Origin: Sporomusa acidovorans | Lineage (GTDB): Bacteria; Bacillota; Negativicutes; Sporomusales; Sporomusaceae | DNA: 64,000 bases | Assembly: GCF_900101845.1 (NCBI RefSeq) | Contig: NZ_FNAM01000006.1 | Location: 93,783 to 157,782, forward strand | Direction of reading: 5' to 3' | Shown: piece after piece, positions 18,057-28,476 of the stretch | Numbering within the stretch: position 1 is the first letter of the stretch | Layout of the letters: each line of letters begins with the position of its first letter | Program-made: the position numbers and the translations under genes | Notes under the pieces: generated by a model | Databases searched by the model: none | Told to the model about the DNA's origin: nothing | Seen by the model: only the letters and a program-made list of their open reading frames with translations

Positions 18057-19247
18057 TCATTTGATTATGATGGGTGGGAACGCCTTCATCGTTTCTTCGG
18101 AAAGCTCTTGTCCAATTCCAGGCAAGTCAGGCACGTCAAAGTAGCCATTGACTGGTTGATAATCATATTTACACGTTTTGATATTATAATCCAGCAAGGC
18201 AAAAGAATGCTGTTCGTGAATCAGGAAATTAGGGATTGCCGCTTCCACTTGCAGAGCAGCCGCTGTCGAGATAGGTCCGCCACAAACATGAACTTGTACG
18301 TGCATATCATATACATGCGCCATATCACATATTTTCTTGCCTTCACCAATCCCGCCGCAAGTACACAAGTCCGGTTGAATAACATCTAAAGACCGATCCT
18401 CAAAGAAAGGCCGATATCCCCATCTGCTATAGATTCTTTCTCCGCTTGCGATCGGGATGTTGACATTGTCCTTTACTTTTTTCATTAGCTTCGGATTAAG
18501 GGGCGCAACCGGTTCTTCATAGTAAAAGACATTGTATGGCTCTAACGCTTTGCCCAACTGAATGGCTGCCATAGCATCAGTAAAACTATGAACCTCAATA
18601 ATAATATCCAAACCATCTCCGCCAACTTTACGCATGGCTTCAATTCTTTCACAGGCATTCTTAAGTAGTCTTTGGGATAACGGACCTTTGTTTTTCCAGC
18701 CATGAGGGATGCCTTCTTCATCAAACATAATTGGATCGACCTTGATACAATCATATCCTTCATCCATGGCCTTTCGAGTCACGTCGGCATATTCACTTGC
18801 TTTGTAAAGGATTTCTTCTTCTTCTGTATGCCAATTGAACTGGAGCTGGGACGCATATGCTCTTAATTTTTCATTCGACTTTCCTCCTAGCAATTGGTAA
18901 ACAGGTACCCCTAACGCCTTTCCTTTAATATCCCATAGTGCGATATCAATGGCACTCATGCCGGCAAAAATTACACCACCGCCACCTTGCCCCCAGAAAG
19001 TCGACGTCAACAGTTTATTCCAAATCAGTTCCGACTTCATTGGATCCGCCCCTAGTAAGTGTCTTGCATAATCTCTCAAAATTCCCACGCCAGCCTTGCT
19101 CGCATCCCCATAAGCAAGACCTACTTCTCCAAAGCCGCTGATGTTTTCATCCGTATTTATTTTCATTACTACCGGATTCCAAGATTGTCCACCAGCAATT
19201 TTTCTATTAAAATCAATATCAAAAATTTCTATACTTGTTATCTTCAT
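18057..19247 (-). CDS. Enolase-superfamily sugar-acid dehydratase (mandelate racemase/muconate lactonizing type)
   Basis: 396-aa TIM-barrel enzyme. An N-terminal capping domain (1-125) is followed by the barrel with metal-ligand segments IIEVHSF (about 220), YYEEP (about 247) and SGERI (about 272), and a likely general base His in VQVHVCGG (about 322). This layout fits galactonate/gluconate-type dehydratases that remove water from an aldonic or aldaric acid; the exact acid is unknown. ATG at 19247 has AAGGA 9 nt upstream; the longer frame lacks an RBS. Transcribed with the MFS transporter just upstream. Confidence 0.88.
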   Translation of the reverse strand: MKITSIEIFDIDFNRKIAGGQSWNPVVMKINTDENISGFGEVGLAYGDASKAGVGILRDYARHLLGADPMKSELIWNKLLTSTFWGQGGGGVIFAGMSAIDIALWDIKGKALGVPVYQLLGGKSNEKLRAYASQLQFNWHTEEEEILYKASEYADVTRKAMDEGYDCIKVDPIMFDEEGIPHGWKNKGPLSQRLLKNACERIEAMRKVGGDGLDIIIEVHSFTDAMAAIQLGKALEPYNVFYYEEPVAPLNPKLMKKVKDNVNIPIASGERIYSRWGYRPFFEDRSLDVIQPDLCTCGGIGEGKKICDMAHVYDMHVQVHVCGGPISTAAALQVEAAIPNFLIHEQHSFALLDYNIKTCKYDYQPVNGYFDVPDLPGIGQELSEETMKAFPPIIIK

Positions 19248-19344
19248 ATCTATCAATCCTTTTCTACAATATTGGAGTTGCATTGCAAAGTAATTCCATC
19301 TTCCCCCCTTCTTTTAACTCTTAAGCCTTGCAAAACAATCATTG

Positions 19345-20670
19345 TTAGTTAAGAGCTTCGTCCTTAGACTCGGCAGCCATTTTTCTCTCCGAGCGCATAG
19401 TTACCATTAACAAAAACGAAAGTATGCATAAGGCAGCTTCAAAGATAAAGACACCGCTTGTCCCCCATGACGACTGCGCAATATAACCGATGATATAGTT
19501 AGATCCGAACGTACCGATACTGGAGCCCGCATTAATCATGGCAATGCCTACAGCGATAATTCGCGGATCCAGGAGCGATGGGACACAAGCCCAAAAGGGT
19601 CCATAATAGCACATACTTATCGCACCAAATAGTATTACCCCTAGTATTTTGAGTGTTAAATTATCAGTTGCCATGATAAGCAAAAACGCTAAACCTTCAA
19701 CCAGCATAGGCAGGGAAGCATGATACTTTCTTTCCCCTGTTTTATCGGAGTGGCCAGCCCAAAGCGGCATCGCAATCGCCGCGATCACATAGGGCACCGC
19801 CATAATGATGCCCACCTGAGTATCTGAAAATGATTTTGAAAAGCCCTTGACAAGACCCGGCATCCAGAACCCAGCCGCTTGTGAAGCTGCCTGCACAAAT
19901 GTATAAATAGCAATTAGCCTCCACAGTATTCCATTTTTGAGTATGCTAGTTAACCCTATAGACTCTGTAAAGGTTTTGCCGGCCTGGTCTTTTTGCAGCT
20001 CACCGGTCAGCCAGGTCTTTTCTTTTTCAGAAAGCCATTTAGCATCTTTCGGCTTATCTGCCAGTATCACAAAGGCCAACATACCGAAAAGAACTGTTGG
20101 GAGGCCTTCTACTGCAAATAGCCATCTCCAACCGGCAAAGTCTAACCAATGCATATGTTGAACAATCCAGCCTGAAATCGGTGATGCAATTGCAAACGAT
20201 ACCGGCAGTGACAGCATGAATAAGGCTGTAACCTTTGCCCGCTCTCTGGCAGGAAACCACATGGTGAAATAATAGATCATCCCCGGAAAGAAACCGGCTT
20301 CGAACACGCCGAGCAATAGGCGTAATAACATAACCTGCGTAATAGTATGCGCGTAGAACATAGCTGCCGTAGCCAGGCCCCAGCCAATTACGATTGCGCC
20401 AATCCACCTTCTCGCCCCAATTTTCTCTACTAAAATGTTGCTTGGCACTTGTAACAAAAAATAAGACACGAAGAAAATAGATGCTATTCTGCCAAAATCC
20501 AAACTGGTGATACCCAGTTCCTGATTCATCTGCAGCGCTGCAAAACCGATATTTACTCGATCCATGCCATTGAAAAAATAGAGCAAAAAACAAAATGGGA
20601 TAATGCGCCACTTAATTTTCTGTAAAATCTGGGTTCCAAATTGTTCTTCTTCAGTATCCGCTAAAGCCAT
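19345..20670 (-). CDS. MFS transporter, anion:cation symporter type (sugar acid/tartrate-like)
   Basis: 441-aa transporter with 12 predicted TM helices. The motif FFNGMDRVNIGFA in TM1 and ASIFFVSYFLLQVPSN in TM2 are typical of the ACS family (glucarate, galactonate, tartrate and phthalate transporters). ATG at 20670 is preceded by AAGGAG at 9 nt. First gene of a two-gene unit with the enolase-superfamily dehydratase, so it likely imports that enzyme's substrate as a proton-coupled organic anion. Confidence 0.88.
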   Translation of the reverse strand: MALADTEEEQFGTQILQKIKWRIIPFCFLLYFFNGMDRVNIGFAALQMNQELGITSLDFGRIASIFFVSYFLLQVPSNILVEKIGARRWIGAIVIGWGLATAAMFYAHTITQVMLLRLLLGVFEAGFFPGMIYYFTMWFPARERAKVTALFMLSLPVSFAIASPISGWIVQHMHWLDFAGWRWLFAVEGLPTVLFGMLAFVILADKPKDAKWLSEKEKTWLTGELQKDQAGKTFTESIGLTSILKNGILWRLIAIYTFVQAASQAAGFWMPGLVKGFSKSFSDTQVGIIMAVPYVIAAIAMPLWAGHSDKTGERKYHASLPMLVEGLAFLLIMATDNLTLKILGVILFGAISMCYYGPFWACVPSLLDPRIIAVGIAMINAGSSIGTFGSNYIIGYIAQSSWGTSGVFIFEAALCILSFLLMVTMRSERKMAAESKDEALN

Positions 20671-21117
20671 ATTTAAACTCTCCTTCACCCATGAGCATTG
20701 GCTCATCGAGCATTTCGTTTATCCCTTTGTAATCTTCACCCAAAACAGCAACTTGGGGTTACCCTGCTTCACCTCCTTAACCCGGTAATGTCACACCGGA
20801 CTTTCCCATGATATGAACTTCATCAAAATCCTTGTTTCAATCACCCCGCTTCCTCTATTTTTATCATTTCACGTATATAGGAGATAGATGCCCTAAGAAA
20901 TAAAACCCTAACCAACTTCGTTATCGGCTTGCGCCATTTGCAAAATCATTTTGTTACTTACTCGCTTGTTCACTTGTTCGCTATGTTGGTTAAATTATAT
21001 TTATTTTTCACATAAATGTCAAGATGCGAAAAATTCGTTTTTTTCTTTTTTTACTGGCTATTTAACTAGAATGGCTGTTTTATGAGCTAAAGGGTTTCGT
21101 TTTTTTCCATAATAAAA
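20671..21117. promoter_or_regulatory. Upstream region of the MFS/dehydratase operon
   Basis: Non-coding, about 450 bp. It contains a 7-bp inverted repeat AACCAAC (20910-20916) / GTTGGTT (20985-20991) and a tandem CTTGTTC-A-CTTGTTC repeat near 20965-20980, which may be regulator sites. No clear promoter hexamers with good spacing were found. Confidence 0.3.
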
Positions 21118-21151
21118 GGCAGAAATACTAATTTCCCAACGTATTTCTGCC
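21118..21151 (-). terminator. Distal terminator behind the HD-GYP gene
   Basis: 11-bp perfect stem GGCAGAAATAC / GTATTTCTGCC; on the minus strand it is followed by TTTTATTA. Confidence 0.7.
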
Positions 21152-21211
21152 ACATATAACCACCTGTTCAATAAATTGCCTGGCCCATTCCCTTAGCCAC
21201 TCTCAAAATAA

Positions 21212-21239
21212 GAGGCCCACAGCTTTTACCATGGGCCTC
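21212..21239 (-). terminator. Proximal terminator of the HD-GYP gene
   Basis: 8-bp perfect stem GAGGCCCA / TGGGCCTC, followed on the minus strand by TTATTTTG. It lies about 65 bp past the stop codon. Confidence 0.65.
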
Positions 21240-21305
21240 CGCATCATAAGCAGAACAAACACCAAAATCCATAATCCTGTTTATAAAAAAAAATCCAATA
21301 ACGCT

Positions 21306-22691
21306 TTATCCTTTATCCGAAGCAGTCAGCATGTCAATAAAAGCCTCGGTAAGCTTCGGGTCAAACTGCGTGCCCGCACAGCGGCGCAATTCCGCGATTG
21401 CCGCCTGATCGTCCAGGGCCTTGCGGTAAGGACGGTCATTGGTCATGGCATCATAGGCATCCGCGATCGCCAGGATGCGGCAGGCCAAGGGAATCTCCTC
21501 ACCGGCAAGATAAAGGGGATACCCTTTTCCGTTCCACCACTCCTGATGCTTCAAAATCCAGTCGGCAATCGGCGCTAAGTCCGGCACTGATTTCGCTATC
21601 CGAAAGCCGATCTCGCAATGGCGGCGCATGACAATAATTTCTTCAGGCGTGAGTTTACCAGGTTTAAACAAGATATTGTCAGGAATGCCCACCTTCCCGA
21701 TATCATGGAATTTCGCCAGCAGCTTCAAATCCGCAATCATCGGCGCGGAAAGCTGTATTCTTTGCGCAAACTTCTCAATCAGGCTTTCCAGCCGCTCGGC
21801 ATGCCCTTCGGTAATATAATCCCGGGCTTCCAACGCCTGCATCATGGCTTGTACGATGGTATTGCGCGTACTTTGGCCCTTATGCATTTTCTCCCGGTAC
21901 ATATTATTATCCGCTTCTCTAAACAGGGCGTCGATATCGCCATAACCGATTGCCCAGCCGATCGAAAGACTCAGCAGCAGCTTGGGATTGGTCTTGTTAT
22001 AATCCTCCACCAACAGCCGAATGGTTTTCGATAGCTCATTCATTTTTTTCGTCTCAGGCTGCGACACCAAGACAGCAAACTCATCGCCGCCAATCCGGGC
22101 AATCACATCCGGATAAGCCACACAGCCGCGCAGAATCTTAGCAGCCGCCCGCAGCAGCTCATCCCCGGCGAAATGGCCCAACGTATCATTGATCAATTTC
22201 AGTCCGTCAACATCGCAAATAATAATACCGGCATTTTTGCCGCCCTGACCACGCAGCTTAAGCATTTGCTCTTCAAAATAGGCGCGGTTGTAAACTTCCG
22301 TTAGGGAATCCTTTAAGCTCAGGAATTCCAGTCTTTGCTCAATCTGTTTTTTATACGTAATATCCCGGATGATAGCCATTACCTCAAAATCACCGCTTTT
22401 GACAAACCGGGCCTCATAGTAATGTGCCTGATTATGGATCACTAGTTCGTACTCCATCAGCTGAATACTCTCATTACGGATAGTTTGGTATATACAGCCA
22501 ATCGCCCGCTGGGCTATTTCCCCAGGCATGATATCCATAACGTTTTTTCCTAAAAATTGTTCGGGAGAAGCATATAAAGCAAAGTTAGCCGGCTGATTAT
22601 AGCCCAAAAATCTTCCCTGGCTGTCCATACGCAAAATTAAGTCCGGTATAGCCTGCAAAATCTCCTGCTGCACCTGGCCGGCTTGCGCCAA
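21306..22691 (-). CDS. PAS-GGDEF-HD-GYP response protein
   Basis: 461-aa cytoplasmic protein with PAS (10-125), GGDEF (140-290; intact IGGDEF near 205) and HD-GYP (300-455) domains. The HD motif is FHDIGKVG. The second metal-site motif reads HQEWWNGKGYP instead of the usual HHExxDGxGYP, so one metal ligand is Gln and the Asp is Asn; hydrolase activity may be altered. The start is uncertain: the frame is open upstream to a stop at 22755-22757 without ATG or GTG, so a TTG with AGGA 10 nt upstream is the best candidate. A slightly 5'-truncated or frameshifted gene is the alternative. Confidence 0.85.
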   Translation of the reverse strand: MAQAGQVQQEILQAIPDLILRMDSQGRFLGYNQPANFALYASPEQFLGKNVMDIMPGEIAQRAIGCIYQTIRNESIQLMEYELVIHNQAHYYEARFVKSGDFEVMAIIRDITYKKQIEQRLEFLSLKDSLTEVYNRAYFEEQMLKLRGQGGKNAGIIICDVDGLKLINDTLGHFAGDELLRAAAKILRGCVAYPDVIARIGGDEFAVLVSQPETKKMNELSKTIRLLVEDYNKTNPKLLLSLSIGWAIGYGDIDALFREADNNMYREKMHKGQSTRNTIVQAMMQALEARDYITEGHAERLESLIEKFAQRIQLSAPMIADLKLLAKFHDIGKVGIPDNILFKPGKLTPEEIIVMRRHCEIGFRIAKSVPDLAPIADWILKHQEWWNGKGYPLYLAGEEIPLACRILAIADAYDAMTNDRPYRKALDDQAAIAELRRCAGTQFDPKLTEAFIDMLTASDKG

Positions 22692-22831
22692 CTGCTGATA
22701 ATCCTGTCTTCTTTTACAAAATAACCTATATTTTTTACCGTACTGACATTCTTCTTACTATATGTTATTTCTCGCTAGTATCCTTATCGACATTTTCTTG
22801 CCAGTGTTTCGCCTAACTACTCTATATACCG

Positions 22832-22869
22832 ACAAAAAACCTTCTGGGCATTCCCGGAAGGTTTTTTGT
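22832..22869 (-). terminator. Strong bidirectional-looking terminator
   Basis: 13-bp stem ACAAAAAACCTTC / GAAGGTTTTTTGT extended by a GC-rich top. T runs lie on both strands. It is placed to stop minus-strand transcription coming from the arc/chemoreceptor genes. Confidence 0.75.
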
Positions 22870-22975
22870 TAATCGGTTTTATCGATCATCTGCATTTAAA
22901 CTATCAATTTTACAGGTGACCACTACCATGCTAACCTTAGTTAAAATCAGGAATACAGAAAGAAGGTTGATTCTC

Positions 22976-23113
22976 GTGAAACGTAAACTATCCCTGTTCC
23001 TCATTCCCATTCTAATTCTTTGGGGATCTCTCAGTTATGCCGCTGAGAATTCAAATGACGGCATTGCCGGGGCCGGAGCCCAATACAGCGGAGCGGCAAG
23101 CAACCGGCAGTAA
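22976..23113 (+). CDS. Short exported peptide, 45 aa
   Basis: GTG start with GAAGG 9 nt upstream gives a 45-aa product with a clear Sec signal (Lys-rich start, hydrophobic LFLIPILILWG, cleavage near SYAA). The mature part of about 22 aa is Gly/Ala/Asn-rich. No family recognised. The frame remains open upstream from an ATG at 22916 that has no RBS. It converges on the small gene at 23118, 4 bp away. Confidence 0.45.
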   Translation: MKRKLSLFLIPILILWGSLSYAAENSNDGIAGAGAQYSGAASNRQ

Positions 23114-23117
23114 GGCC

Positions 23118-23294
23118 CTATAGCTGACTGACAATATCCGTCCTGCCAAGTTTTCTAAGCTTATCCTTGGCTTCCGTTACTGTCTGTCCCAGCGGGGTTT
23201 CCTGTGACGTCCCGGCCTTTCGCAACACATATTCGCCGTTGTCGTCAAGAATTTGCTCCAGCATATTGTTACTCATCCAGATCACAGATCGCAT
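23118..23294 (-). CDS. Small hypothetical protein, 58 aa
   Basis: ATG at 23294 has GGGAGG 5 nt upstream; an earlier in-frame ATG has no usable RBS. Acidic/basic mixed sequence with a DDNGEY segment and a C-terminal helix of Lys/Leu; no membrane segment. No family recognised. It follows the chemoreceptor gene by about 75 bp on the same strand and may be cotranscribed with it. Confidence 0.45.
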   Translation of the reverse strand: MRSVIWMSNNMLEQILDDNGEYVLRKAGTSQETPLGQTVTEAKDKLRKLGRTDIVSQL

Positions 23295-23369
23295 AGCTGC
23301 CTCCCGTCGTTTTACCTTAGCATTTCCAGCCTTCACTGTCCTCATACCTGGTAAGACACCCGCTATCGT

Positions 23370-25349
23370 TTAAACGTTAAATTGCCGAACAGCGGCTTTC
23401 ATTTCTGCCGCCATCCCTGCCAGCCTTTGGCTCGCCGCGGCAATCGCCTGCATCGACGCCGACTGTTCTTCGGTTGCCGCCGACACAGACTGCGTTTCCC
23501 CTGCCGTTCTTCTGCTAAGCTCATCGATAACCCGCACGGAAGATTCGATTTGCTGACTGCCAGTATCCATCTGCCGCAGGGCAACAGACATTTCCGTTAC
23601 CTGCTCCGACACTTGCACGACCAGCGTCTCAATCTCCCGAAATGACCTGCCGGCCATACTGATTACCTCAGTCCCCCTGCAAACTTCCCGCGTGCCATTC
23701 TCCATAGCCGCAACGGCTTTTGCCGTATCCCCCTGAATTTTGCTGATCAGACCGGCAATTTTTTTGGCTGCCGCTTGTGACTGCTCCGCCAACTTACGAA
23801 CCTCTTCGGCTACCACCGCAAATCCCCGGCCTTGTTCCCCGGCCCGCGCAGCCTCAATAGCCGCATTGAGCGCCAATAAATTGGTCTGTCCGGCTATCCC
23901 GGCTATGGCATCCACAATTTGTCCAATTTCCTGGGAACGCTCTCCTAATGTATGAATCACCTCGGCTGAGGTGGTCACCGTTTTTTCAATAAGCCCCATC
24001 TGCGCAACCGCCTTGTCAAGGTCAACACCGCTCTCCTTGGCTTTATTCGCAGCTTGCGAGGATGCCGCCATCGTTTGCCGGACACCGTCGCTCACTTGCT
24101 GAATACTTGCCAGCATTTTGTGCACGATCCCCGCAGTCCGGCCTACGGCCGCCAGTTGTTTCTCCGCTCCCCCGGCGATTGCCGCCGCCGCAGCGGCCAC
24201 TTGGTTAGACGCCTGCGCCGATTCCTGGACACCGGCGGTAAGCTCTTTCGACGAGGCCGCCACCTGCTCGGCACTGGTATGCACCTGCAAGATCAAGTTG
24301 CGTAAATTGTGGACCATTTTATTAAAGTCTTCTGCCAGGGTGGCGATCTCATCCCGGCCCGCAACGTGCGCCTGGATCGTAAGGTCCCCGCCTGCCACCA
24401 AATTTACCTGGCCTGCCAGCGTTTCCAGCGGCCTGGTTAGCCGCTTTACGGTGATCAAGGTAATGGCAATGACGATCATAACCGCCATACCGGCTACCAG
24501 CAGCAACAGCCCTTGCAATTGCGCCAACGGCTTAAAAACAACTGCTTCCGGTACGGTTATGGCCAACAGCCAGCCCGTTGCCGGCAGTTTCTGATAAACG
24601 GTCAACATGGTCTTCCCATTTTCCTTGCTCCGGCTAAAGCCTTGGTCTGTATCCATTGCTTTTTGAAAGGAAGTGGCCATGTCTGTCAGTTTTTCCTCTT
24701 CAAACATATTCTTAGACATGATAGCCTCATCAGGATGAGCCAGGATAACCCCTCTGGCGTCAAGCAAATACGCATAGCCTTCACCGTACAAATTAATGTT
24801 TTGCACCTGATCAACAAGCGTTTGCAGCATGATATCCTGCGCCAGCACGCCGCGTACTTCGCCTATCGGGTTCCTGTAAGGCATCGCTGCCGACACCACC
24901 ATTTGTTTGGTCACTTCATCCAAATAGGGATCTGTAAAAACAAGTTTTCCTTGTTCCATGGCCGCTTTATACCAATCGCGGGTACGCGGGTCATAACCCG
25001 CAGGCGTCTCATCCCCGCTGCCGTCCACCATCTTCCCTGCTGTCGAACCAAAATAGACACTGAGTATCTCGGTATCCATGGTTTTATAGCCGGCTAACAT
25101 GGGCACCGTGATTTCACTAGTACCCACTGAACTTTGCAGCGTGCCGGCAGTGACTGCCAACATTTTTGTCTTACTAACCAGCCAGCCATTCAGTTGGTTG
25201 ACATGCGCACTAACAACCGCCTTCATTTCGGCCTGAATTTTCGTCTGTACCTGCTCTTTCGTAAATAGATAGCCGACCATTGACGACACCAGGAGAGTCG
25301 CTACCGACACTATCGAAAAAATCAGCATCAGCTTCTTTTTTAAACTCAT
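23370..25349 (-). CDS. Methyl-accepting chemotaxis protein with dCache ligand domain
   Basis: 659-aa transmembrane chemoreceptor: TM1 (10-32), extracytoplasmic dCache domain (40-270), TM2 (275-298), HAMP (298-350) and an MCP signalling domain whose tip is [20 protein letters not shown]. The dCache region holds [11 protein letters not shown] and a later DxR/Y pattern like that used for amino-acid carboxylate/amine recognition in such receptors. ATG at 25349 follows AAGGGG at 8 nt, 30 bp after the argR stop. Position behind the arginine deiminase genes suggests an arginine or related amino-acid ligand (inference). Confidence 0.92.
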   Translation of the reverse strand: MSLKKKLMLIFSIVSVATLLVSSMVGYLFTKEQVQTKIQAEMKAVVSAHVNQLNGWLVSKTKMLAVTAGTLQSSVGTSEITVPMLAGYKTMDTEILSVYFGSTAGKMVDGSGDETPAGYDPRTRDWYKAAMEQGKLVFTDPYLDEVTKQMVVSAAMPYRNPIGEVRGVLAQDIMLQTLVDQVQNINLYGEGYAYLLDARGVILAHPDEAIMSKNMFEEEKLTDMATSFQKAMDTDQGFSRSKENGKTMLTVYQKLPATGWLLAITVPEAVVFKPLAQLQGLLLLVAGMAVMIVIAITLITVKRLTRPLETLAGQVNLVAGGDLTIQAHVAGRDEIATLAEDFNKMVHNLRNLILQVHTSAEQVAASSKELTAGVQESAQASNQVAAAAAAIAGGAEKQLAAVGRTAGIVHKMLASIQQVSDGVRQTMAASSQAANKAKESGVDLDKAVAQMGLIEKTVTTSAEVIHTLGERSQEIGQIVDAIAGIAGQTNLLALNAAIEAARAGEQGRGFAVVAEEVRKLAEQSQAAAKKIAGLISKIQGDTAKAVAAMENGTREVCRGTEVISMAGRSFREIETLVVQVSEQVTEMSVALRQMDTGSQQIESSVRVIDELSRRTAGETQSVSAATEEQSASMQAIAAASQRLAGMAAEMKAAVRQFNV

Positions 25350-25378
25350 TCGCTTTACCCCTTTATTCTCGCTTTCAC

Positions 25379-25834
25379 TTACCGTCGCCATAGCCGGTGA
25401 AACGCCGCCAGCACCCTCACCGCCGTTTCCGGTGAGCGGACTGTCACAAACACCGTATCCTGCCCAGCGAGAAAACCGGTCACATCCGGGCAGGGAACGC
25501 CAGCCAGCAGCCTGGCCACCAGTTTGGCCGCGCCGGGCAGCACCTTGCAGACAATCACTGCTTCGCTAACGTCAAAGGAACGGATAAAATCCGTAAGCAG
25601 ACGCTGCCGCGTCTGGGGATCAAATCGCTGTTCTGCCGTCGGTACGGCATACCTGCGGCCGCCGACATTAGTAGTCGGCACTTTCTGCAGTTCCAGTTCC
25701 CAGGCATCGCGCGACACCGTGGCCTGGGTCACCGTGAGACCATCTTGCCGCAGCGCGGCCACTAACTCGGCCTGGGTGATAAGGCACTGGCTTTCTACAA
25801 GCTGCCGCAGCTTGGCCTGCCGCCGCTTTTTCAT
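25379..25834 (-). CDS. argR: Arginine repressor ArgR
   Basis: 151-aa regulator. N-terminal winged helix with the ArgR recognition segment [12 protein letters not shown] (residues 36-48) and a C-terminal arginine-binding, hexamerising domain ending around [11 protein letters not shown], close to the family GxDTxFV motif (canonical Asp pair is here Gln-Asp). Directly downstream of arcC in the arginine deiminase gene set, so it most likely adjusts this pathway to arginine levels. RBS AAGGAG upstream of ATG. Confidence 0.93.
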   Translation of the reverse strand: MKKRRQAKLRQLVESQCLITQAELVAALRQDGLTVTQATVSRDAWELELQKVPTTNVGGRRYAVPTAEQRFDPQTRQRLLTDFIRSFDVSEAVIVCKVLPGAAKLVARLLAGVPCPDVTGFLAGQDTVFVTVRSPETAVRVLAAFHRLWRR

Positions 25835-25876
25835 GTTCTCCTTCCCCCTTTGTTTTTCTCGTTACACCAGATAGTG

Positions 25877-25923
25877 CAGGGACCCGTCGGCAACAAGCGT
25901 GCTTGTTCCCGGCGGGTCCCCTG
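25877..25923 (-). terminator. Long GC-rich hairpin between arcC and argR
   Basis: 22- and 23-nt arms (25877-25898 / 25901-25923) with one bulge and two mismatches. No T run on either strand, so it may be a processing or mRNA-stability element rather than a full terminator, and could set lower argR expression. Confidence 0.55.
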
Positions 25924-25949
25924 TCTCTACTAATCTTTATCTGTTTCCC

Positions 25950-26888
25950 TTACGGCACAATGCGGGTACCGCTTGTTCCTGTTAATGCTTCTCCGGCTTT
26001 TTCCAGCGAGGTAATAATCGCCAGCCTCCCGGGCTGGGAGGTTACGAACTTGACCCCGGCCCGTACCTTGGGCAGCATACTGCCGTCGGCAAATTGCCCG
26101 TCTTCGATATACTGTTGGGCGTTTTCGACCGTCAGCCGGTCCAGATTTCTTTGCTCCGGCTTGCCGTAATCCAGGGCCACCTTTTCCACCGCCGTCAGGA
26201 TCAGGAGCCCGTCGGCTCTCAGATCCTCGGCCAGCCGTTCGGCGGCCAGATCTTTGTCAATCACGGCGGCGATTCCCTCTAGCATTTGGTCTTCGGCTTC
26301 AATCACCGGAATGCCGCCCCCGCCCACGGTGATGACAACATGGTCCTGGCTGACCAGCTTTTGAACGGTCTCCAATTCCACAATCCGTTTCGGCGCCGGT
26401 GATGCCACCACCCGGCGGTAGCCGCGCCCGGCATCCTCCCGCAGGACATATCCCTGTTCATTTTGGAGAATTTCGGCTTCCTCTTTCGTGTAAAACGGAC
26501 CTATCGGTTTGGTGGGGTTCCGGAAACCTTCGTCCTCCGGGTCGACAACGACCTGGGTGAGCAGCGTGACCACCGGTTTATGAATGTGTCGTTTATGCAG
26601 TTCTTCCTGCAAAGCCTGCTGGATGTGATAACCAATCATGCCCTGACTCATGGCGCCGCACACGTCAAACGGCATGGGCGGCGTAACGGGTTTGGCGTAC
26701 TCGTTTTGCAGCACCAGCCGCCCCACCTGCGGGCCATTGCCATGCACGATGACAATCTGATGCCCGCTTGCGATCAAATCGGCCAGATGCACTACCGTCG
26801 CTTTCACGGTGCCAAGCTGCGCCTGGGCCGTGGCCGGCTTATTGGCAGCCTGCAGCGCATTGCCTCCAAGGGCAACCACCAATTTCAT
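25950..26888 (-). CDS. arcC: Carbamate kinase
   Basis: 312 aa, full family length. Transfers phosphate from carbamoyl phosphate to ADP, the ATP-yielding last step of the arginine deiminase pathway. Amino-acid kinase fold motifs: VVALGGNAL at the N terminus, IVHGNGPQVG (about 48-57), the ADxxTAVExV-type segment here reading TAVEKVALDYG (about 212), and GSMLPKVRAG (about 263). Fourth gene of arcA-arcB-arcD-arcC. Confidence 0.96.
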   Translation of the reverse strand: MKLVVALGGNALQAANKPATAQAQLGTVKATVVHLADLIASGHQIVIVHGNGPQVGRLVLQNEYAKPVTPPMPFDVCGAMSQGMIGYHIQQALQEELHKRHIHKPVVTLLTQVVVDPEDEGFRNPTKPIGPFYTKEEAEILQNEQGYVLREDAGRGYRRVVASPAPKRIVELETVQKLVSQDHVVITVGGGGIPVIEAEDQMLEGIAAVIDKDLAAERLAEDLRADGLLILTAVEKVALDYGKPEQRNLDRLTVENAQQYIEDGQFADGSMLPKVRAGVKFVTSQPGRLAIITSLEKAGEALTGTSGTRIVP

Positions 26889-26947
26889 GGCTTATTCGCC
26901 TCGCTTTCTTTTCTCATTGCTTCTTGCTTTTTTGCATTTATGAATGA

Positions 26948-28369
26948 TTAACCCAACTGCCCTGTCGCCAGCAGTCCTACTGCCACAATACCGGCGGCGA
27001 ACAAGACCAGGGCAATGATTTTCTCATAGCCATTGAAGACTTGTCCCTGTTTTTCCTGCCGGACCTTGGCGTAGACGCCGATACCGACCGCGTATAGGAT
27101 GGTGACCAGCAGGACGTAGGTCAGCCCGGCGGCATAAATCAGCCAGGCCGCATACACACTGGACAGGGCCGCACAAATGAAGTCTTTCGTCCTCCCGCCT
27201 GGATTGGTGTCATAGGTCTCACCGGTAGCCGCCAGCTTCCAGGCATACAGACCGCTGAACAAATAGGGAATCAAAATCGCCGAACTGGCGATAGAGTACA
27301 GCATCTGGTAGGTGCTGCTGGACACCAGCGTGATAATCAGCGCGGTCTGCACCAGCACATTGGTTAAGGTAAGGGAAATGACGGGCGAGCCCTGCTGATT
27401 CTCTTTAGCAAAACACTGAGGCATCACCCCGTCCTTAGCGGCGACAAACGGAATTTCCGCCGCCAGGATGGACCAGCCCAATAGGGCGCCAAACAGAGAA
27501 ATAACCAGACCGGCGTTAATAACCACCGCGCCCCAGGGGCCGACAAGGGCCTCCAGGACATAGGCCGTCGAGGGCGTATCCAGTCCTGCAAGGTCCGCCT
27601 GATTCATGACGCCGAGCGACAGGACCGACACCAGGACATAGATAATTAGCGTGCCGCCAAGCCCGATCACCGTGGCTTTGCCCACATCCCGCCGCTCTTT
27701 GGCCCGGCCGGAGATTACTACGGCGCCTTCAATGCCGATGAAGACCCATAAGGTAACCAGCATGGTGCTTTTTACCTGGTCGGCGACACTGCCGAGTGAG
27801 ATATCGGCCTGTCCCCAGATATCCAGCGTAAAGATATCGACGTTAAAGGATACCAGCACAATAATCAAAAACAGGAATATCGGCACCAGCTTGGCCACGG
27901 TTGTGAGGATGTTGACGAACGCGGCCTGTTTCACACCGCGCAGGATCAGCACCTGGATGGTCCAGACCAAAACCGAAGCGCAGACAATGGCTACGAAGTT
28001 ATTCCCCTTGCCGAAGACGGGGAAAAAATAGCCCAGGGCGCCGAATAGCATGACGGCATAGGACACATTGCCGAGCAAGGCGCTCAGCCAGTAGCCCCAG
28101 GCGGCGTTAAAGCCGATGTAATCGCCGAAACCCGCTTTGGCATAACTGTACACGCCGCCGTTCAAATCGGGTTTGCGCACCGCCAGATTCTGATAAACGA
28201 AGGCCAGCGCAATCATGCCGATCCCGGTAATCAGCCAGCCAACGAGGATGGCGCCGGCCCCTGCCCCTTTAGCCATGTCGGCCGGCAGCGAAAAGACGCC
28301 GCCGCCGATCATGGAGCCGATGACAAGACCGATCAGCGCGATAAGGCCCAGTTTTTTATCATTTTCCAT
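26948..28369 (-). CDS. arcD: APC-family arginine/ornithine antiporter
   Basis: 473-aa membrane protein with about 12-13 TM helices. The first helix carries the APC substrate-binding motif [12 protein letters not shown], characteristic of the basic amino acid antiporter group (ArcD/ArgO-type exchange of arginine for ornithine). ATG at 28369 has AGGAGG 7 nt upstream; a TTG two codons earlier overlaps the RBS. Its place between arcB and arcC supports arginine/ornithine exchange rather than another substrate. Confidence 0.92.
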   Translation of the reverse strand: MENDKKLGLIALIGLVIGSMIGGGVFSLPADMAKGAGAGAILVGWLITGIGMIALAFVYQNLAVRKPDLNGGVYSYAKAGFGDYIGFNAAWGYWLSALLGNVSYAVMLFGALGYFFPVFGKGNNFVAIVCASVLVWTIQVLILRGVKQAAFVNILTTVAKLVPIFLFLIIVLVSFNVDIFTLDIWGQADISLGSVADQVKSTMLVTLWVFIGIEGAVVISGRAKERRDVGKATVIGLGGTLIIYVLVSVLSLGVMNQADLAGLDTPSTAYVLEALVGPWGAVVINAGLVISLFGALLGWSILAAEIPFVAAKDGVMPQCFAKENQQGSPVISLTLTNVLVQTALIITLVSSSTYQMLYSIASSAILIPYLFSGLYAWKLAATGETYDTNPGGRTKDFICAALSSVYAAWLIYAAGLTYVLLVTILYAVGIGVYAKVRQEKQGQVFNGYEKIIALVLFAAGIVAVGLLATGQLG

Positions 28370-28476
28370 ACCCAACCCTCCTATCTCTTTATCCGAAGAT
28401 TTAGTGCGGATTGCTTGTAGGGCAAAAGGAGTTAGCAGTCCGTAACTAGCCGCAATGGCTCTGTGGGTTCCGGCCG

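Noticed and set aside
18057..20670. Assigning the GntR/FCD regulator at 11.1 kb to the sugar-acid operon
   Set aside because: They are 6-7 kb apart with the dms operon and porin between; no shared operator could be shown.
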